From Dryocosmus kuriphilus (taxonomy: Eukaryota; Arthropoda; Insecta; Hymenoptera; Cynipidae): a DNA stretch of 64,000 nt. The stretch lies in the NCBI GenBank assembly GCA_038277395.1, contig CM076191.1, positions 95,253,104-95,317,103 of the forward strand, in the 5' to 3' direction. Shown here in pieces: positions 24,215 through 36,362 of this stretch. Position numbers and translations under genes: made by a program. The stretch's first letter is position 1. The number at the start of each line of letters is the position of its first letter. Below the pieces are notes generated by a model that had not been told where the DNA came from, did not search any database, and saw only the letters and a program-made list of their open reading frames with translations.

Positions 24215-24615
24215 ACTTTTGTAAACACGGTAAACACACTCAACACATGCAGACACATGCATGTGTATGAGAATCGACTCGAATCTCCAAATCAGAAATT
24301 ATAGTCCAGTTGGCACGAAACTGATATCTTGAATCGTTCGTCTTCGTGCAGCTTCGGTTTTTCACGAGGCACAGCCGTACACCATGATCCGACATGCCGC
24401 GTGCCACGCGTGCGAGCGAGGAGATATCGAAGGTCAAAACAGAAAATCACGGCCTGTTCAGTTTGTTTACTCGTTGCCACGGAAACGATGAAACGTTCTA
24501 GAGGGCAGTACCTACCGATAGGCGAAAATGTAGTTAGATATATATATCGGTCGTCCCCAACCACTGACCCAAGCCGCATCTATTACGTTATATCTATGGT
24601 ATACATATCTTGTGT
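24045..24615. repeat. Dispersed repeat, copy 2 (partner at 16310-17330)
   Basis: See 16310-17330 for the shared blocks. In this copy a (TA)27 tract replaces the 500-bp insert. The right edge runs into the FB-C fragment at 24640. Confidence 0.75.
24158..24211. repeat. (TA)27 microsatellite
   Basis: Pure TA tract. Frames reading Ile-Tyr repeats through it are artefacts. Confidence 0.97.
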
Positions 24616-24639
24616 CGAAGGCGATGACATCTGACTCGT

Positions 24640-25235
24640 GTGTTGCTGGACTCGCTTCGCTCGTGCAACAAACTTCACACTCATCATTTTCCGGGTAAAA
24701 CTTTGCGAGATATGAAAAAAATGTTAATTCTATTATTTTAATTCTATTTTCTGGTCCAAAATATGCAACACACAAAAAAAATATTAAAAAAGTAAAATTA
24801 TTTACTTGAAAAAAAAGATGCACACTTTTGCTTTTGACCATTCTTTTTTTTATAAGACTAATCGTTTTTACTTTTAAGAATCGAAAACTTGCATTCTTAA
24901 AATTTTATAAAATCACAAAAAAACTTAACTAATCGACAATGGATTAAAAAAAAATTAATTTTCGAGCGCGAGTGTCGTGATGTGAATGTATTCCTTAAGG
25001 CCGATAGAGCCTTGAGTAAAATAATTTTTTTTCTAGTTTTTAACAAAATATAAATTTCATAATTTCGTTCAAAGTAGGTGTTTTTGAAAGTTTAAGACCC
25101 AAGTAACGAAAACCGAGCACTAAGTGCGAGGACCAAAAACATTCGAGCGCGAAGCGCGACGACCATCAGATCGCGCTTCCTAGGCGCGCTCAATCATGCG
25201 AGCGAAGCGCTTGATGAGAATATGCGAACGAAGTG
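24640..25235 (-). mobile_element. FB-C copy 3: truncated, reverse orientation
   Basis: Contains TTCCTTAAGGCCGATAGAGC, CGAGCGCGAAGCGCGACGAC and the end GAGAATATGCGAACGAAGTG before CAGATT, matching the left end of copy 2 in reverse. The other terminus is missing. A local CTCGCTTCGCTCG palindrome lies at the truncated side. Confidence 0.8.
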
Positions 25236-25370
25236 AGCAGATTTTTAAATATGTAATAAAATAAGTATTAATGAAGTTTCTATAAAAATCCTGTAAAGTT
25301 TAAACTATTCATTTGATTTTTATTATTATTTCCCTACAAATGAGACGACTTTGCATTTTTACAACTTTTT

Positions 25371-27030
25371 ACATTATCATCTCAATGAGGCGGTATTAGT
25401 TTTATGTGAAAACTGTCGCGGATTTCATGAGATCTTGACGTCAACAATTTGTCCAAAACTTAATTTTACCAACTCATGTTCCCTACCGCAATTTCAGGCT
25501 CATTTAGGGCTCTCGAAATATTTGTTTTTTTTTAAAACAAATATGTTTTGTGCCAGCTTAACGTTATGGAAAATCCCACAATGAGTGAATAAAATCAAAT
25601 TTGGCCCCGCACATAATTTAAGGCTCATTTAAGGCTCCAGAAATATCAGGAGCAAAGTTAGCAAAAAAATTGTGTAAAACAACGATTGTTTAAACAATTT
25701 CTCCAAAAATTAATTTCACCAACTCGTGTTCCCTACCATAATTTCAGGCTAATTTAGGGCTCTCGAAATATCGAGAAGCGGATGTTTTCTGATTTTTTGT
25801 TTATTTTTTTTTTTTGAAACAAATATATGTTGTGTGTCAGCTTTACGTTATGGAAAATCCCGCAATGAATGAATAAAATCAAATTTGACCCCGCACATAA
25901 TTTAATTTAAGGCTCCAGAAATATCAGAAGCAAAGTTGCAAAAAAATTGTATAAAAAATTGTTTAAACAATTTCTCCAAAAATTAATTCCACCAACTCGT
26001 GTTCCCTACCGCAATTTCAGGCTCATTTAGGGCTCTCGAAATATCGAGAACCGGAAGTTGTCAGATTTTTTGTTTATTTGTTTTCTTAGGAACAAGTATG
26101 TGTATTTGAATTTTTTCACAAATAATTTTGTGCTAAATTGTGCTCGGCGAATACAACAAGATTGTCATATGAAAATAAGAAGTTTATCAAGACAGTAAAG
26201 GTTCACGGTACTCACTGCACAAAAAGTTTCTTCGTACAAACTGACGATGGAAAATTACTTTCCCAAGACCCTTTCTGCTTAAATTCTAAAATTTCCGTAT
26301 TTTTCGCTGTATATTTCCATGGAAAAATGTTGGGGCAAATTTTACATAAATCTATTACCTTCTCTGATGAGAATGTAAAAACAAAGGGAAAAATCAGAAA
26401 ACTGCCGCTTCTCGATATTTCGAGAGCCCTAAATTAGCCTGAAATTGTGTTAGGGAACATGAGTTGGTAAAATTGATTGTTGGAGAAATTATTTAAACAG
26501 TGGTTGTTTAAACAGTTTTTTTTGGTAACTTTGCTCCTGATATTTCTAGAATCTTAAATGAGCCTTAAATTATGTGCGGGGTCAAATTTGATTTTATTAA
26601 TTCATTGTGGGATTTTCCATAACGTTAAGATGGCACAACACATATTTGTTAAAAAAAAAACAAACAAAAAATCTGACGATTTCCGGTCTTTGATATTTCA
26701 AGAGCTTTAAATGAGCCTGAAATTATGGTAGGGAACGCGAGTTGGTGAAACTAATTTTTGAAGAAATTGTTTAAACAATTGTTGTTTGCACAATTTTTTT
26801 GTATCTTTGCTCCTGATATTTCTGGAGCCTTAAATGAGTCTTAAATTATGGCCGTATCAGAAATGTATTAATTAATTTTTTAACAGGTTGTACGGGCACG
26901 GTGGTGCCAGCTTAACGTTGAGCTAGCGGAATCAGCTTTTTTTTATAAAAAAACGTGGAACCCTAAATTTCGCACTAGGGCATTAGATTAGCCTTAAATG
27001 AGCCCTAAATTGTGATATAGGTCATATCTC
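25371..27030. mobile_element. FB-D: foldback element sharing an FB-C terminus
   Basis: Left half (about 25430-26090) has units containing CCAACTCGTGTTCCCTACCG, GGCTCATTTAGGGCTCTCGA and GTTATGGAAAATCCC, repeated at 250-275-bp spacing. The right half (about 26390-27010) carries the same units inverted. The left edge, 25371-25432, matches the FB-C terminus (GGTATTAG..TTTATGT..CGCGGATTTCATGA). An inverted copy of that terminus is in the loop at 26334-26383 (ACATAAATCTATTACCTTCT). A 99-residue open frame at 26138-26437 crosses the loop and this motif and has no domain. Confidence 0.8.
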
Positions 27031-27202
27031 AATATGACAATTGGGAAGTATTAAACTGCGATATGACATCTGTTGACGGAAATGTGAACTTCTAGTAGTA
27101 GGATTGAATATATACTAGTTCACACGTGCTAAATGTAAACATGAAAGAAAAACAATTTTCTTTCATTTTGAAGTAAAATTTCACAGAAAAGAATTTTTAA
27201 TT

Positions 27203-27510
27203 ATGGAGGGTGGTGGATCAGGTGTGATATTTTCTCCCAAACCTTCCAAAAGTCACATTTACTGTTCGGTTTATGGTTGCAAATCGAAGGTTTGTGACTT
27301 TGTGACAACCCAGAACTAAGCTTTTAATCACTGTCCTACACTCGGAAAAATAAAAGTAAAGTATGTTAATAAATTTGGATTAACAGAAGTAATTGACAGA
27401 AGGAAGATGTGGGGAGAGAGTTTTAAGAATGGGCAAGCAAATTACGAAAAGTATGCGAGTTTGTTCGCTACACTTCAGAGAAGAAGACTATACTCTTATG
27501 ACTTCTGTAG
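27203..27510 (+). pseudogene. THAP-domain exon, broken (THAP-c)
   Basis: The ATG at 27203 opens MEGGGSGVIF and reaches the zinc-finger start CSVYGCKSK. An in-frame TAA follows after Cys-Asp-Phe (about 27317). The same frame continues with AFNHCPTLGK, and then a single-base shift near 27454 is needed to reach VCSLHFREEDY, the CxxHF half of the finger. Unlike THAP-a and THAP-b, the whole domain is in one exon, closed by a donor-like GTATGT at 27511. Two lesions make it a pseudogene unless they are sequence errors. It is a different subfamily from the other two. No downstream exon recognised. Confidence 0.65.
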
Positions 27511-28159
27511 GTATGTGTTATAAAGACTCTAAAGTGCAATAATTAAAAAAATATATTGATATAAAATATATCAAAAAAATTAAATAAATTCTTTTAAATT
27601 GTAAAAAATAATTGAAGATGACATAACCTCTGTGTGGTTTTTATTATAACAAGACATATCCCGGCAAGAAGACTTGCACTGAAAACGATTGAAAGGTTCA
27701 GTCGTTCCCAATCCTTGATTCTGCATTTTTTTTGAATTCACAAAATAAAATACAAAATGATAAAATTTGAATAGATTTCAATCTTTTCCTAAAATGTTCA
27801 ATATGTTGGAACACAGCCTCAAATAAAATTTTAAAAATTAGTTTATAATACCTATCAGAAACACCCTCATATCACGAAATTCAAGACAATTGATAAAATT
27901 TGGCATTAAACTGCATTAAGTCATTGGTAAATACTCACTTTGTTTAAATTCTATCGCTGAAAAAAATAAAATAAAACCGTAATAAAATATTGGATTTGAA
28001 TGATGTCAGTGACCTTGTGTTTGTCTGCCCTCTTCTGATATATCTTCAGGTCATTCAAGTTTTAGTTCAATCTACCATGCAGTAAAATTTTCTGCATTTT
28101 CTGCTCAGAATTGGTACGCAACTTATCAATTGACACTCCGGTGAGTTTCTCGAAATGCT
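27511..28159. other. No gene seen
   Basis: AT-rich spacer between THAP-c and the minus-strand gene; possible 3' end of the latter, but I recognise no further exon. Confidence 0.35.
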
Positions 28160-29331
28160 AAAACAAGCCTGCTTGGTTGAAAATAACTGGCCACTTTTCT
28201 AAAATTTGATCCACTCTCGGAGGATTGTTCATGTCATTGAGAAACAATGTTTGACTTGCATATGTTGCTGAGAATAATTCAAAAAGTTCAGTACCAGCTT
28301 CTATGTTTTTTATATTTTGGAGGTCATAGTGGTTTCAAATTTCTATTTTATTCTCCAAGCTTTCTTGATTTTCATTTTCAGGATGATGTTCCGGTTGCCA
28401 GTTAATGGGCACCGCCTTGTACCGCTTCAATTAATCTTCGATTCTTTAATTTCATGTTTAATTTCTTCACTAAGTTTGTTTCGTTGCTGGCTATACGTAT
28501 TAAATAATTATGATGATGTTGTAACTTTCGTAAAATCCCATTATAGCCGACATCCAATCGCGTACCATCATCTTTACGGTCTTCAAATATTTCCGGAAAA
28601 AAGCGCATAAACTGTACAACTACTTTCTTCAAATCATTCAGGCAAATTGGTACATTATAAGAGTGAATATCTTTGATAACATCATGTCACATGTACCAAA
28701 GCTCTTTGAGTTTCTTCGCTTGTATTACCTCTTCTACAATTCTCAGGTGAAAAGCGCCCAGCTCTATACAAAGAACAGTATGCTCTTCCAAGAGGCAAAT
28801 TTGGCTAGTTTTTCTCTCTTAAAAATGAAGCAAGCTGATCCTCCTCTCTATTTGCAGCTGCACTATTTTCGTTGGAAAGCACCTGAACATCATCGACAGT
28901 AGCCATGGGAACGTCGGGGGGTGGGCCAGACGCACCTTGTTCTACGGGATCATTTCTTCATTAGAATTATCTTCAGCAGAAAGGTCTTGTATCACTCCAT
29001 TTTCATCAATTTGATTAGAAATTGGTGCCTCCATTGGTTTAGCCGCATTTGTGTTTTGCTCGATTTGGAAGACCTGTAAGTTTGCAGGATACCAGACCTC
29101 ATGGTCTCGCAATAATAGAACCGGTTTGTCGATGTTAACGTAGTGCATGACAACATCTTCATCAGTAATAACGGTCCCATCGTCCTCACCAACAAGCTTT
29201 GTTCCAAGAATTTTTAATTTGTCACAGCTTGTCTGTATGACATACTGCAAAACGTCAATGTCGTCTCCATTGGCAAACGTTATTGCATATTTTATCGACC
29301 GATCGCAGGTCCATACCGTCAGGCGAGGCAT
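28160..29331 (-). pseudogene. Broken gene with CIDE-N/PB1-like N-terminus
   Basis: The coding start (ATG at 29331) directly follows an acceptor (TATTTCAG on the minus strand). Residues 1-80 look like a ubiquitin-fold domain of CIDE-N or PB1 type: a basic start (RLTVWTCDRSIKYAITF) and then GEDDGTVITDEDVV and IDKPVLLLRD. Downstream fragments on the same strand include IVEEVIQAKKLKELWYM, VVVQFMRFFPEIFEDRKDDG (about 28560-28620) and VDQILEKWPVIFN (about 28190). They are separated by a frame change near 28810 and several stops. This order matches a widely amplified family of uncharacterised metazoan proteins that I know only as hypothetical or SAMD3-like. The function is unknown. Several lesions make loss of function likely. 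Confidence 0.55.
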
Positions 29332-29439
29332 CTGAAATATATTTTTTTTATTCAATAATTTGTTTTTCGATCAAAGACCGATACAAATAAGTAACAATAT
29401 ATGATAAACAGAAAAATCATGTGCAGCCAGATTGAGCAG

Positions 29440-31710
29440 CAGAATGAAATCGAGTAGATATTATTAAAGCGTAACAAGATAATCACGTCTCCAGAATAAA
29501 TGCTCTAATCTGTAAAAATCCGACGGACGTACAATGCAACTTTGCGTAGCTCGAGTGGACAATAATAATTTAATAAACTCAGCCAATACTGACTGTTGAT
29601 TGTCGTGGTTGCTGGCTGACCGAAGACTGATATTCTTAAGTCTGAATAGGCAGGACAAACAGCTAGTAAATGATAAAGATCCTCTAAAACAGAAAGGTTA
29701 CATACGGGGCATAGTCTAGCAGGATAATAAGTAAATTTATAATCTCTAAACCGTATAAAACCCCTGATAGAGCCTAAAAGTCTAATTTGGGCAATAATAT
29801 AAATGAATATAGAAAGGCAATCTAAGATGCAGGTATGATTGAAAGTCAGGATAGAGTTTAAGATGTGTAAAGACTATGGAAACTACTTGAATGGAGTAAT
29901 CTTTCATAATCAGGACTCCAGAGATAGTCAGAGAAAAGTTATTAAAAAAAATATCCATGTTTCCAGCGAGTGACACAGCATCCAAGTCAAGCCACAATTG
30001 CTCGGAATTACTTAAAGTGAACATATTTTTGAGCTGAAGAACCCAGTTATACTTCGGGTTGCAGTGCGGTTTTAAGGCCATTGTCCTTCAATTTAAAAAA
30101 AGCATCTTTTAGGAAATCTGTCATCATGCATATCCAGCAACCTCGACAACCACCTTAGCGCTGACTTAAAGATATCATATGCTGACTGTAATCTTCCTGT
30201 CTCTAAACGGAGGGCGAAGTTCGGTGTATATAACGGTAAACCTATTATTTTCCTAAAGAAAGAGGACTGCAATCTCTCGACTGGATCAAAGTACCTTAAT
30301 TCCCAGACTTCTATTGCGTAAAAAAGAACACTAAGCGTAAGGCTGCGAAAGAGGGTAGTCTTAGTTTGCCAGGCGTTAGATTTAGATATAAATAAAATTC
30401 TTGAGATATCACTCATGGCAATATTCGCTGTAGACATTTTGTTTATAAATTCTTTTTTAAAAGAGACCCGAGTCTGACATGTTAATACGGAGGTAAACGT
30501 ATTCGCTCACTACTTCCAGTAGAATCGGCGCATAAAAGAATTTGTATTCACGAGGCCGACCTTTATGGAATACCATAACCTTTGATTGTGCTTCATTAAA
30601 TATTAGAAGATTTTCCATGCAGTATTGTGCGATAAGATTAATTTTTACTTGTAAGTCAGCCTGAGAGTAAGCGAACACGACTATCATCGGCATAGGCAAG
30701 CAGGATAACATTACGTAAGTGATCAATGGAGATCCCATGCATACCGTGATTCTCAGGTACTATTCCAGATCGTATATGAAAAGGGCTAAAAGGAGAGGAC
30801 TAAGGATCTCTCCCTGAAGCACCCCACAAGATATCTTAACGGTCGAGGTCAGACCCTCGTAAGAACGGATAGATATGTCAGCGTTATCATAGAGATTTTT
30901 TATAATTCGTATAAGTTTCGTACTTGTGCCTAACCTTAACAGTTTGCGCCATAGATGACAGTGATTTACTGAATCAAAAGCCTTTTTGAAATCTATAAAA
31001 AAAAGCAAAGATTTTGCGTTTCGGGATGTTCAAATGAATCTGAATTAAATAATTAGGGTGAAAATGTGGTCTATACAACCTCTTCCAGACATGATGCCAG
31101 CCTGAAATTCCGGGAGAATGTTCATCTCATTAGCCCACGCAGTCAGCCTTGTCAACAGGATCTGAGAGAAGATCTTAACAATACTATTTACAAAGGCAAT
31201 GTCTCTGTAATTATTAGGATCAGATTTATCACCCCTTTTATGCAACATAGAAGTGTGTATTTTGGCCCAGCTAGGTGGAACTCTTTTCTCAGCCCAGATG
31301 CTATTGAAGAAGGCGCCCCAAGTATTTCAGCCAAACTCCTGGTAGGTTTTTAAAAAATCATTGGGATCCCATCCTCGCCCGGCGCTTTATTACACTTACA
31401 CCTCAATAAAGTTGCCCTAATTTCATCAATCGAGATACCACATTCCAATAAAGAGTGTTCATTCACGATCCACTGTATGCAAAGGGGAACCTTAATCGGA
31501 TATAAAGAAAAAAAAGTCTTGCCATACGTGCAGACTTAGATTATTAATCGAAGGAGGACCGCAACCTGAATCTATTGACCGCTGTCCAAAAAACCTTAGA
31601 ATTATTACAAGCCGCCAGTGAGTTCAGCAGTGAAGATTCGTATTTCCCTTCTTTGATCTGTGTAACCTCAGAACCAGATCTTTGACTTTCAGATATTTAA
31701 CTCCCTCCAA
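29440..31710 (-). mobile_element. Decayed non-LTR retrotransposon (LINE), ORF2
   Basis: Reverse-transcriptase blocks appear in order on the minus strand: KAPGEDGIP (about 31390), NYRDIAFVNSIVKIFSQIL (about 31200), FIDFKKAFDSV (about 31000), GVLQGEILSPLL (about 30820), YADD (about 30690) and a C-terminal region with LFYAIEVWELRYFDPVERLQ (about 30320) ending at 29464. Frames change several times, for example just after YADD and near 31350, so it is dead. The 5' part, including any endonuclease, is missing. The upstream edge stops near the FB-B palindrome. Family is Jockey/CR1/R1-like; I cannot place it further. The 3' side ends just upstream of the CIDE-N-like coding exon. Confidence 0.85.
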
Positions 31711-31825
31711 GTCGCCAAAAACCCGACCTTTAAGGCTGCTGGCCGAGGGTGTCAAAAAAACTGTAATGCAGCTCAAATTCCCGTTGAATTTCATCTGTTT
31801 TTCGTATATACAGAGACGTGTGTAT

Positions 31826-32263
31826 TTTAAAGACGGCACTTTGCAAAAAAGATTTCCTCAACCCGGAAGGGGTTCACGGTTGTATGAGGTGCGGTTTAGT
31901 AGACAGTTTTCCGAAAATGTAGTACAAATATCTGTGCTGAAGTACGCTAATGGAAAAGTGTTGAAATGAGGGAAGTAGAGAAAGAGTTCCAATGGTTAGG
32001 GGGAAGGAGGAAAGCAATACCAGAGTATACTTACAACTTGTAAATGATTACGTTAGGGACCGAAAAGACACTGCAGCTGCATTCGCGGCAAGGCAGCACT
32101 TTTTGTCTTTTCATCAAATTTCCCATTTTGCACAATACAAACCATATTGCATGTGACAAACATTAAATTGTACAGAAGTAATTGTATGCAACAAGTAGGG
32201 TTATGACAGAATTTATTTAGGTGACAGCGTTCGTCGCTTCAAATCGCCGCTGCCAAAATGCGT

Positions 32264-32322
<59 letters not shown>

Positions 32323-33065
32323 CCCCACAGTAATGTCACACCGACGTTACCCCCCCCCCCCCCCACCCCCCCTCACGGCACGGGAATTTCAAATTTGAAA
32401 TACAATAGTATTGTGTAAATGTCAATGTAATATTGTTATCTTGTGTCCGAAATATAATTTAATATTGAACAATACTTCAAAGCGACATTTTAAAATTATA
32501 TTTCTGCACAAGATAACAATATTACATTGGCATTTACACCATACTATTGTATTCCAAATTTTGAAATTCCCGCCGTCGCGTGCAACATTACCAACAGCAT
32601 TTTGGCAGCTGTGGTTGGCGCGACGAGCGCTGTCACCTATAAAATTCTATCATAACCCCACTTGTTGAAGTTCAAGTATTTTTGTATTTTAATGTTTTCA
32701 CATCAGAATATGGTTGTATTGTGCCCCACAATGGAAAATCGATGAAAAGAAAAACCTGCTGTCTGCCTGACGAAGGTTTTAGTGCAGTATCGCTCCAGTC
32801 CCTAACATAACCATTACTGAGAGTATGATGAATTGTTGCTCTGGTATGTGATTTCTCCTTCTACCCATTGGAATTCTTTCTCTAATTCCTCCTCTATTAT
32901 CCCCCCCCCCCCCCCCCCCTTTCAACAACTTTTCATTACATATTTTAGTACATGTTTACTTTTGTCGGGTGGAGAAACTATCTAGTAACCCCCCCCTGAT
33001 ACAACCGTCCAACCCTTCCCCGGGTTGATGATAATCTTTTGCAAAGGACTGTTTAAAATATTTAT
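31826..33065. mobile_element. FB-B: complete foldback element
   Basis: Arms 31826-32458 and 32485-33065 are reverse complements around a centre near 32472, where TATTGTTATCTTGTG on the left mirrors CACAAGATAACAATA on the right. Outer ends share GCAAAAAAGATT...AACCCGG and its complement CCGGGTTG...AATCTTTTGC. Arms differ by insertions, including a 55-base C run (32265-32319) and shorter C runs near 32350 and 32900. No protein; a polyproline frame over the C run is an artefact. A solo arm lies at 2627-3190. Confidence 0.85.
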
Positions 33066-34779
33066 TTTGGAAGATTGAAAACAGACTGCTAATTGAGCCT
33101 TAGTAGACGTCACAGTTTTTGACGTCTGACTCTTCCAACGCCCTAATGAAGGAGATTCTTTTTTAAAAAATGTGTTTAAAAAAAAATATAGACAAGTATT
33201 CAGATCCGATCCATTCACTGTGCGATTATGGCGAGTTTTGGAATTGCTTCCCTGACGTGTACTGCATCATCAGACGCAAGATTGTTCGTTAACCTTTTCT
33301 TGTAGAAGAGATTCGACCTCCAGGAAAGAGAGCTGTCGATTTGTCTAGCATAATACTGTTACCCTTAGCGAAAGCATTAAAACCATCATTTTTTAATTTT
33401 GGTTGCAGTTATGGTTTAGGGCTTTCCATTGTTGTTTCTCCTATGGTTACCTGTTAAAGAAACGGACAGGTTCATCACATTTATTTTGAAAGGCTGCACC
33501 TTGTTAAGGACCTCACTCCATCTGCCGGAGTTGCAAACGTATGAGTGCGGCCTATTTACCTTGCGTTCTACAAGTCGATAAAATGTTATCAATGTTCAAT
33601 TTAATTAAGTATCAGAACAGCGCTAGTGAGAATATTGAAAACAAATGAGAACAGGTCCCTGTTTAGATTCATTGTCGTCCGAAAGATTGTGAATCAGATC
33701 GTTGCAAGAGCGGGCCTCTCGCTGTAGGAAGCCAACCTCACTCTTAAGAAACACTGAAGTACTCATTTTTCCACTAATGCCTGATCCACTTCTTTCAGCT
33801 TCTTATATTGTGCTTTAGAGGTACTGCAAGTTTCAATTTTGAGGGCATCAAAATCGGATTCTAATGAGGCAGTGTCTGTTTTAAGGGAAGGCACTCAAGG
33901 TCCTTTTGGTTCCTTTCCATCCGTGGTCAGCCTTAAAATCAAGTTTAAAAGTTTGTTGCACATTTGCATCTCCACTCATGTTTGCAAATATGTATTTATT
34001 TTTGAGCAAGGTTAGTTAAGAGCTTATCGAAAAGCTTGTAGACAACCTAACACACTCCACACTCAAGCGCAAGTCAGGACTCGTTAAGCACACGCACAGT
34101 GTGAAACCCACAAAAGTTGTCTGCAAGAGACCACGAGCACCTCAAAAACTCAAAATCGGATAGAACTCCCATCCATAATTTGCCTCATTATGTAAAAAAA
34201 TGTTGGTCATATGAAAAGAGCTTTTATCGATAAATTGTCAAACGTTTGCAAGCCGTGAACAGAAATAATTAAATTAAAAAAAACTAAAGTATATAAATAA
34301 AAGTTTAAGCCGCGATTGTAAAAAAATAATGAAAATCCCAGACTGAAGTATACAAACTGAAAGTTTGTTTTTACATTTTTGTCACAATATGCTTACTTAG
34401 ATTCTTATTATGTATCTTTTTTTTTACATCAAAAAAATGCATTACTGTTGACAAGTATGAGCTGGGCACGTTGGTCATTCATTATTTCTGGGATTGGGAT
34501 CCGGGGGATAAGTAAGGAGGAATAGTGAAAAAGAAGATGGGAATTGCTCGCGTCTGTCAAAAATCATGTGTGCTATTTTCATAGACACCAACATAATCCA
34601 TGAAAAGCAATTTGATTTGTTGTTCCTACAACGGCTTATGTATTGCGTATGTTACATTATTAATAATTAGACTTTAAGGTACACTTATTGAAAGTCCCAA
34701 GCTCATTTTTGACTAATGCAAACGCACATGTTTTGTCTGTACTCTATTCCATCCACGAATATAGTGAATTTTTTGGAAA
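33066..34779. other. No gene recognised
   Basis: Moderately AT-rich unique-looking sequence with no frame above about 60 residues that I can interpret. It could include the 3' part of the transposase-like gene at 34780-36222. Confidence 0.35.
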
Positions 34780-36222
34780 ATGTATTATTATAAGCTTCAA
34801 CGCTTGTCGTCATTGAAGATTTCTGCTAATAAATGCCTGATTTCCTTATTTGTATCTGGGGTGCAGTGGACAATTTTTGCGTATACGAATGATTCACGAC
34901 GTACTGGAAAAGAAACTTGCTTCAAACTGAGGCTTTTGTGCAATAGTTTGCGTGATTATTTTAAAATTTATAAAATGTTTCTGACGTCCGGGTTTTTGAA
35001 TTCTCCATGCTTGCTCTCGAATCGTTAAAGTCGATAAATGTTTCAGTGGACCAAAGTGAAATAGTAGCGTGGGGTGGTAGTGTGGCAAGATATTCATGTT
35101 TCGGAATTTAAACTTGTGATTGGGAAAGCATATCATTCGTGAACGCAAATATTTGTCAATTTCCAACTGCAAAGTAGCAATTTTTCCCGTAGGATATAGC
35201 CGGAGCGCATACTATCGAACAAATTGATCGTAAATGTAAGGACCATTTCCCCAAACTGGGTTTTCAAAATCCCTAACTTGGTCGGCAGACTGCAGCTGGT
35301 AATAGTAAATGATAATTCTCCTTTGACTTGCTGTTCCATCCAATTGTACTTTTTGATTCCCCGATACCTTTCTGGGTGGAAAATGAAGATTTTGTTTTCC
35401 GATAGTATCACAGTATCATTTAGACGGAAATTCAGCAAACACTTATTCTAAACCCACCTTTTCCCAGCGAAATATTTAGTTGATAAAAACATGTCCTTTT
35501 TCGTATTAACCCTTCAAAAATTCGATGTGGTATACATGGGGGCAGTCCTGAGAGTTTGGCCATTTGTAGTGTAAAGATAAGCCAACTTATTTAAATGGAG
35601 AGGTCACTTTTGATTCCCTTCACGAATGCTTTCTTTCGTAACGCCTTATTGCACACATTCATATAAACTTAGAAGGGTTCTCAAATGTCTTTCGCAAATA
35701 AGTATTATCGTGGATATTGTTCGCGTGTTATTTCACAGTATCGTAAAGTTATAGATTTGCTGAAATTTTCGACAAACTCTCCCCCTAATTGAGCTTCCTA
35801 AATTTAATGCCCACAATTGCAATCATAATTCCCTAGAAACGTTTTACGCTCTCCACTAATTATTAACATTAATCCCCTGTCCCCCTGTTTTTGTAAAACC
35901 TTATCCCAACCAAATTTTGTTATATAAGAATCCAAACACAGAAGGACAAGTTGAATATTTTCAGTCTTTGTTCGTAAGTGGGGAGGTAAATTTACTAAAA
36001 CCTTCGTGATGTTTTCGCAGTAAGACCAAATTTGCTGTTATTTAATGAAATTGTGTCTTTGCAAAGGTCAAACGTATCGTGCAACCTCGTAACAACTTCT
36101 TGTACAAGAGGTTCTGTCGCGTAATATTTTGTACTCAATTGTAAGCATAATTCAACTGCGTTCTTTGTTATTTTTGTAATTTCCTTTTTTTCGCCTACAA
36201 TCTTATTGTACTCGAAGTTCAT
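34780..36222 (-). pseudogene. Decayed transposase-like gene (CACTA/EnSpm-like?)
   Basis: Minus-strand fragments appear in a consistent order: MNFEYNKIVGEKKEITKITK (36222), LPPHLRTKTENIQLVLLCLD (about 35980), GEFVENFSKSITLRYCEITR (about 35760), GLPPCIPHRIFEGL (about 35540) and HYHPTLLFHFGPL (about 35090). The last is followed by a region ending in IAQKPQFEASFFSST (about 34900). Motifs of the type GLPPCxxHxxFEG and HYPxLLxxFGPLxxxxTLR occur together in a large family of transposon-derived proteins in insects and fish. I associate it tentatively with CACTA/EnSpm-type transposases. At least four frame changes or stops separate the pieces. The first frame (75 residues) has no terminal-repeat evidence nearby. 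Confidence 0.45.
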
Positions 36223-36362
36223 TGTTTTTAAAACTATTTGTATCTACACTCAAAACTTCTTGTGACCTATTCGATATATTATCTGTGACTGTCAAATCAT
36301 GTTCATTGAATTTATGTACCTCTTCTTCATTAAAATGCTTTCGAAAGACGTGAACGGTATAG

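Noticed and set aside
24031..24262. Ile-Tyr repeat proteins on the minus strand
   Set aside because: Translations of the (TA)27 microsatellite.
31066..31353. 95-residue plus-strand frame
   Set aside because: Antisense shadow of LINE reverse-transcriptase sequence.
32221..32418. Polyproline open frame
   Set aside because: Produced by a 55-base C tract inside the FB-B palindrome.
34780..35451. Plus-strand frames of 75-82 residues
   Set aside because: Shadows of the minus-strand transposase-like gene, which has recognisable motifs in order.
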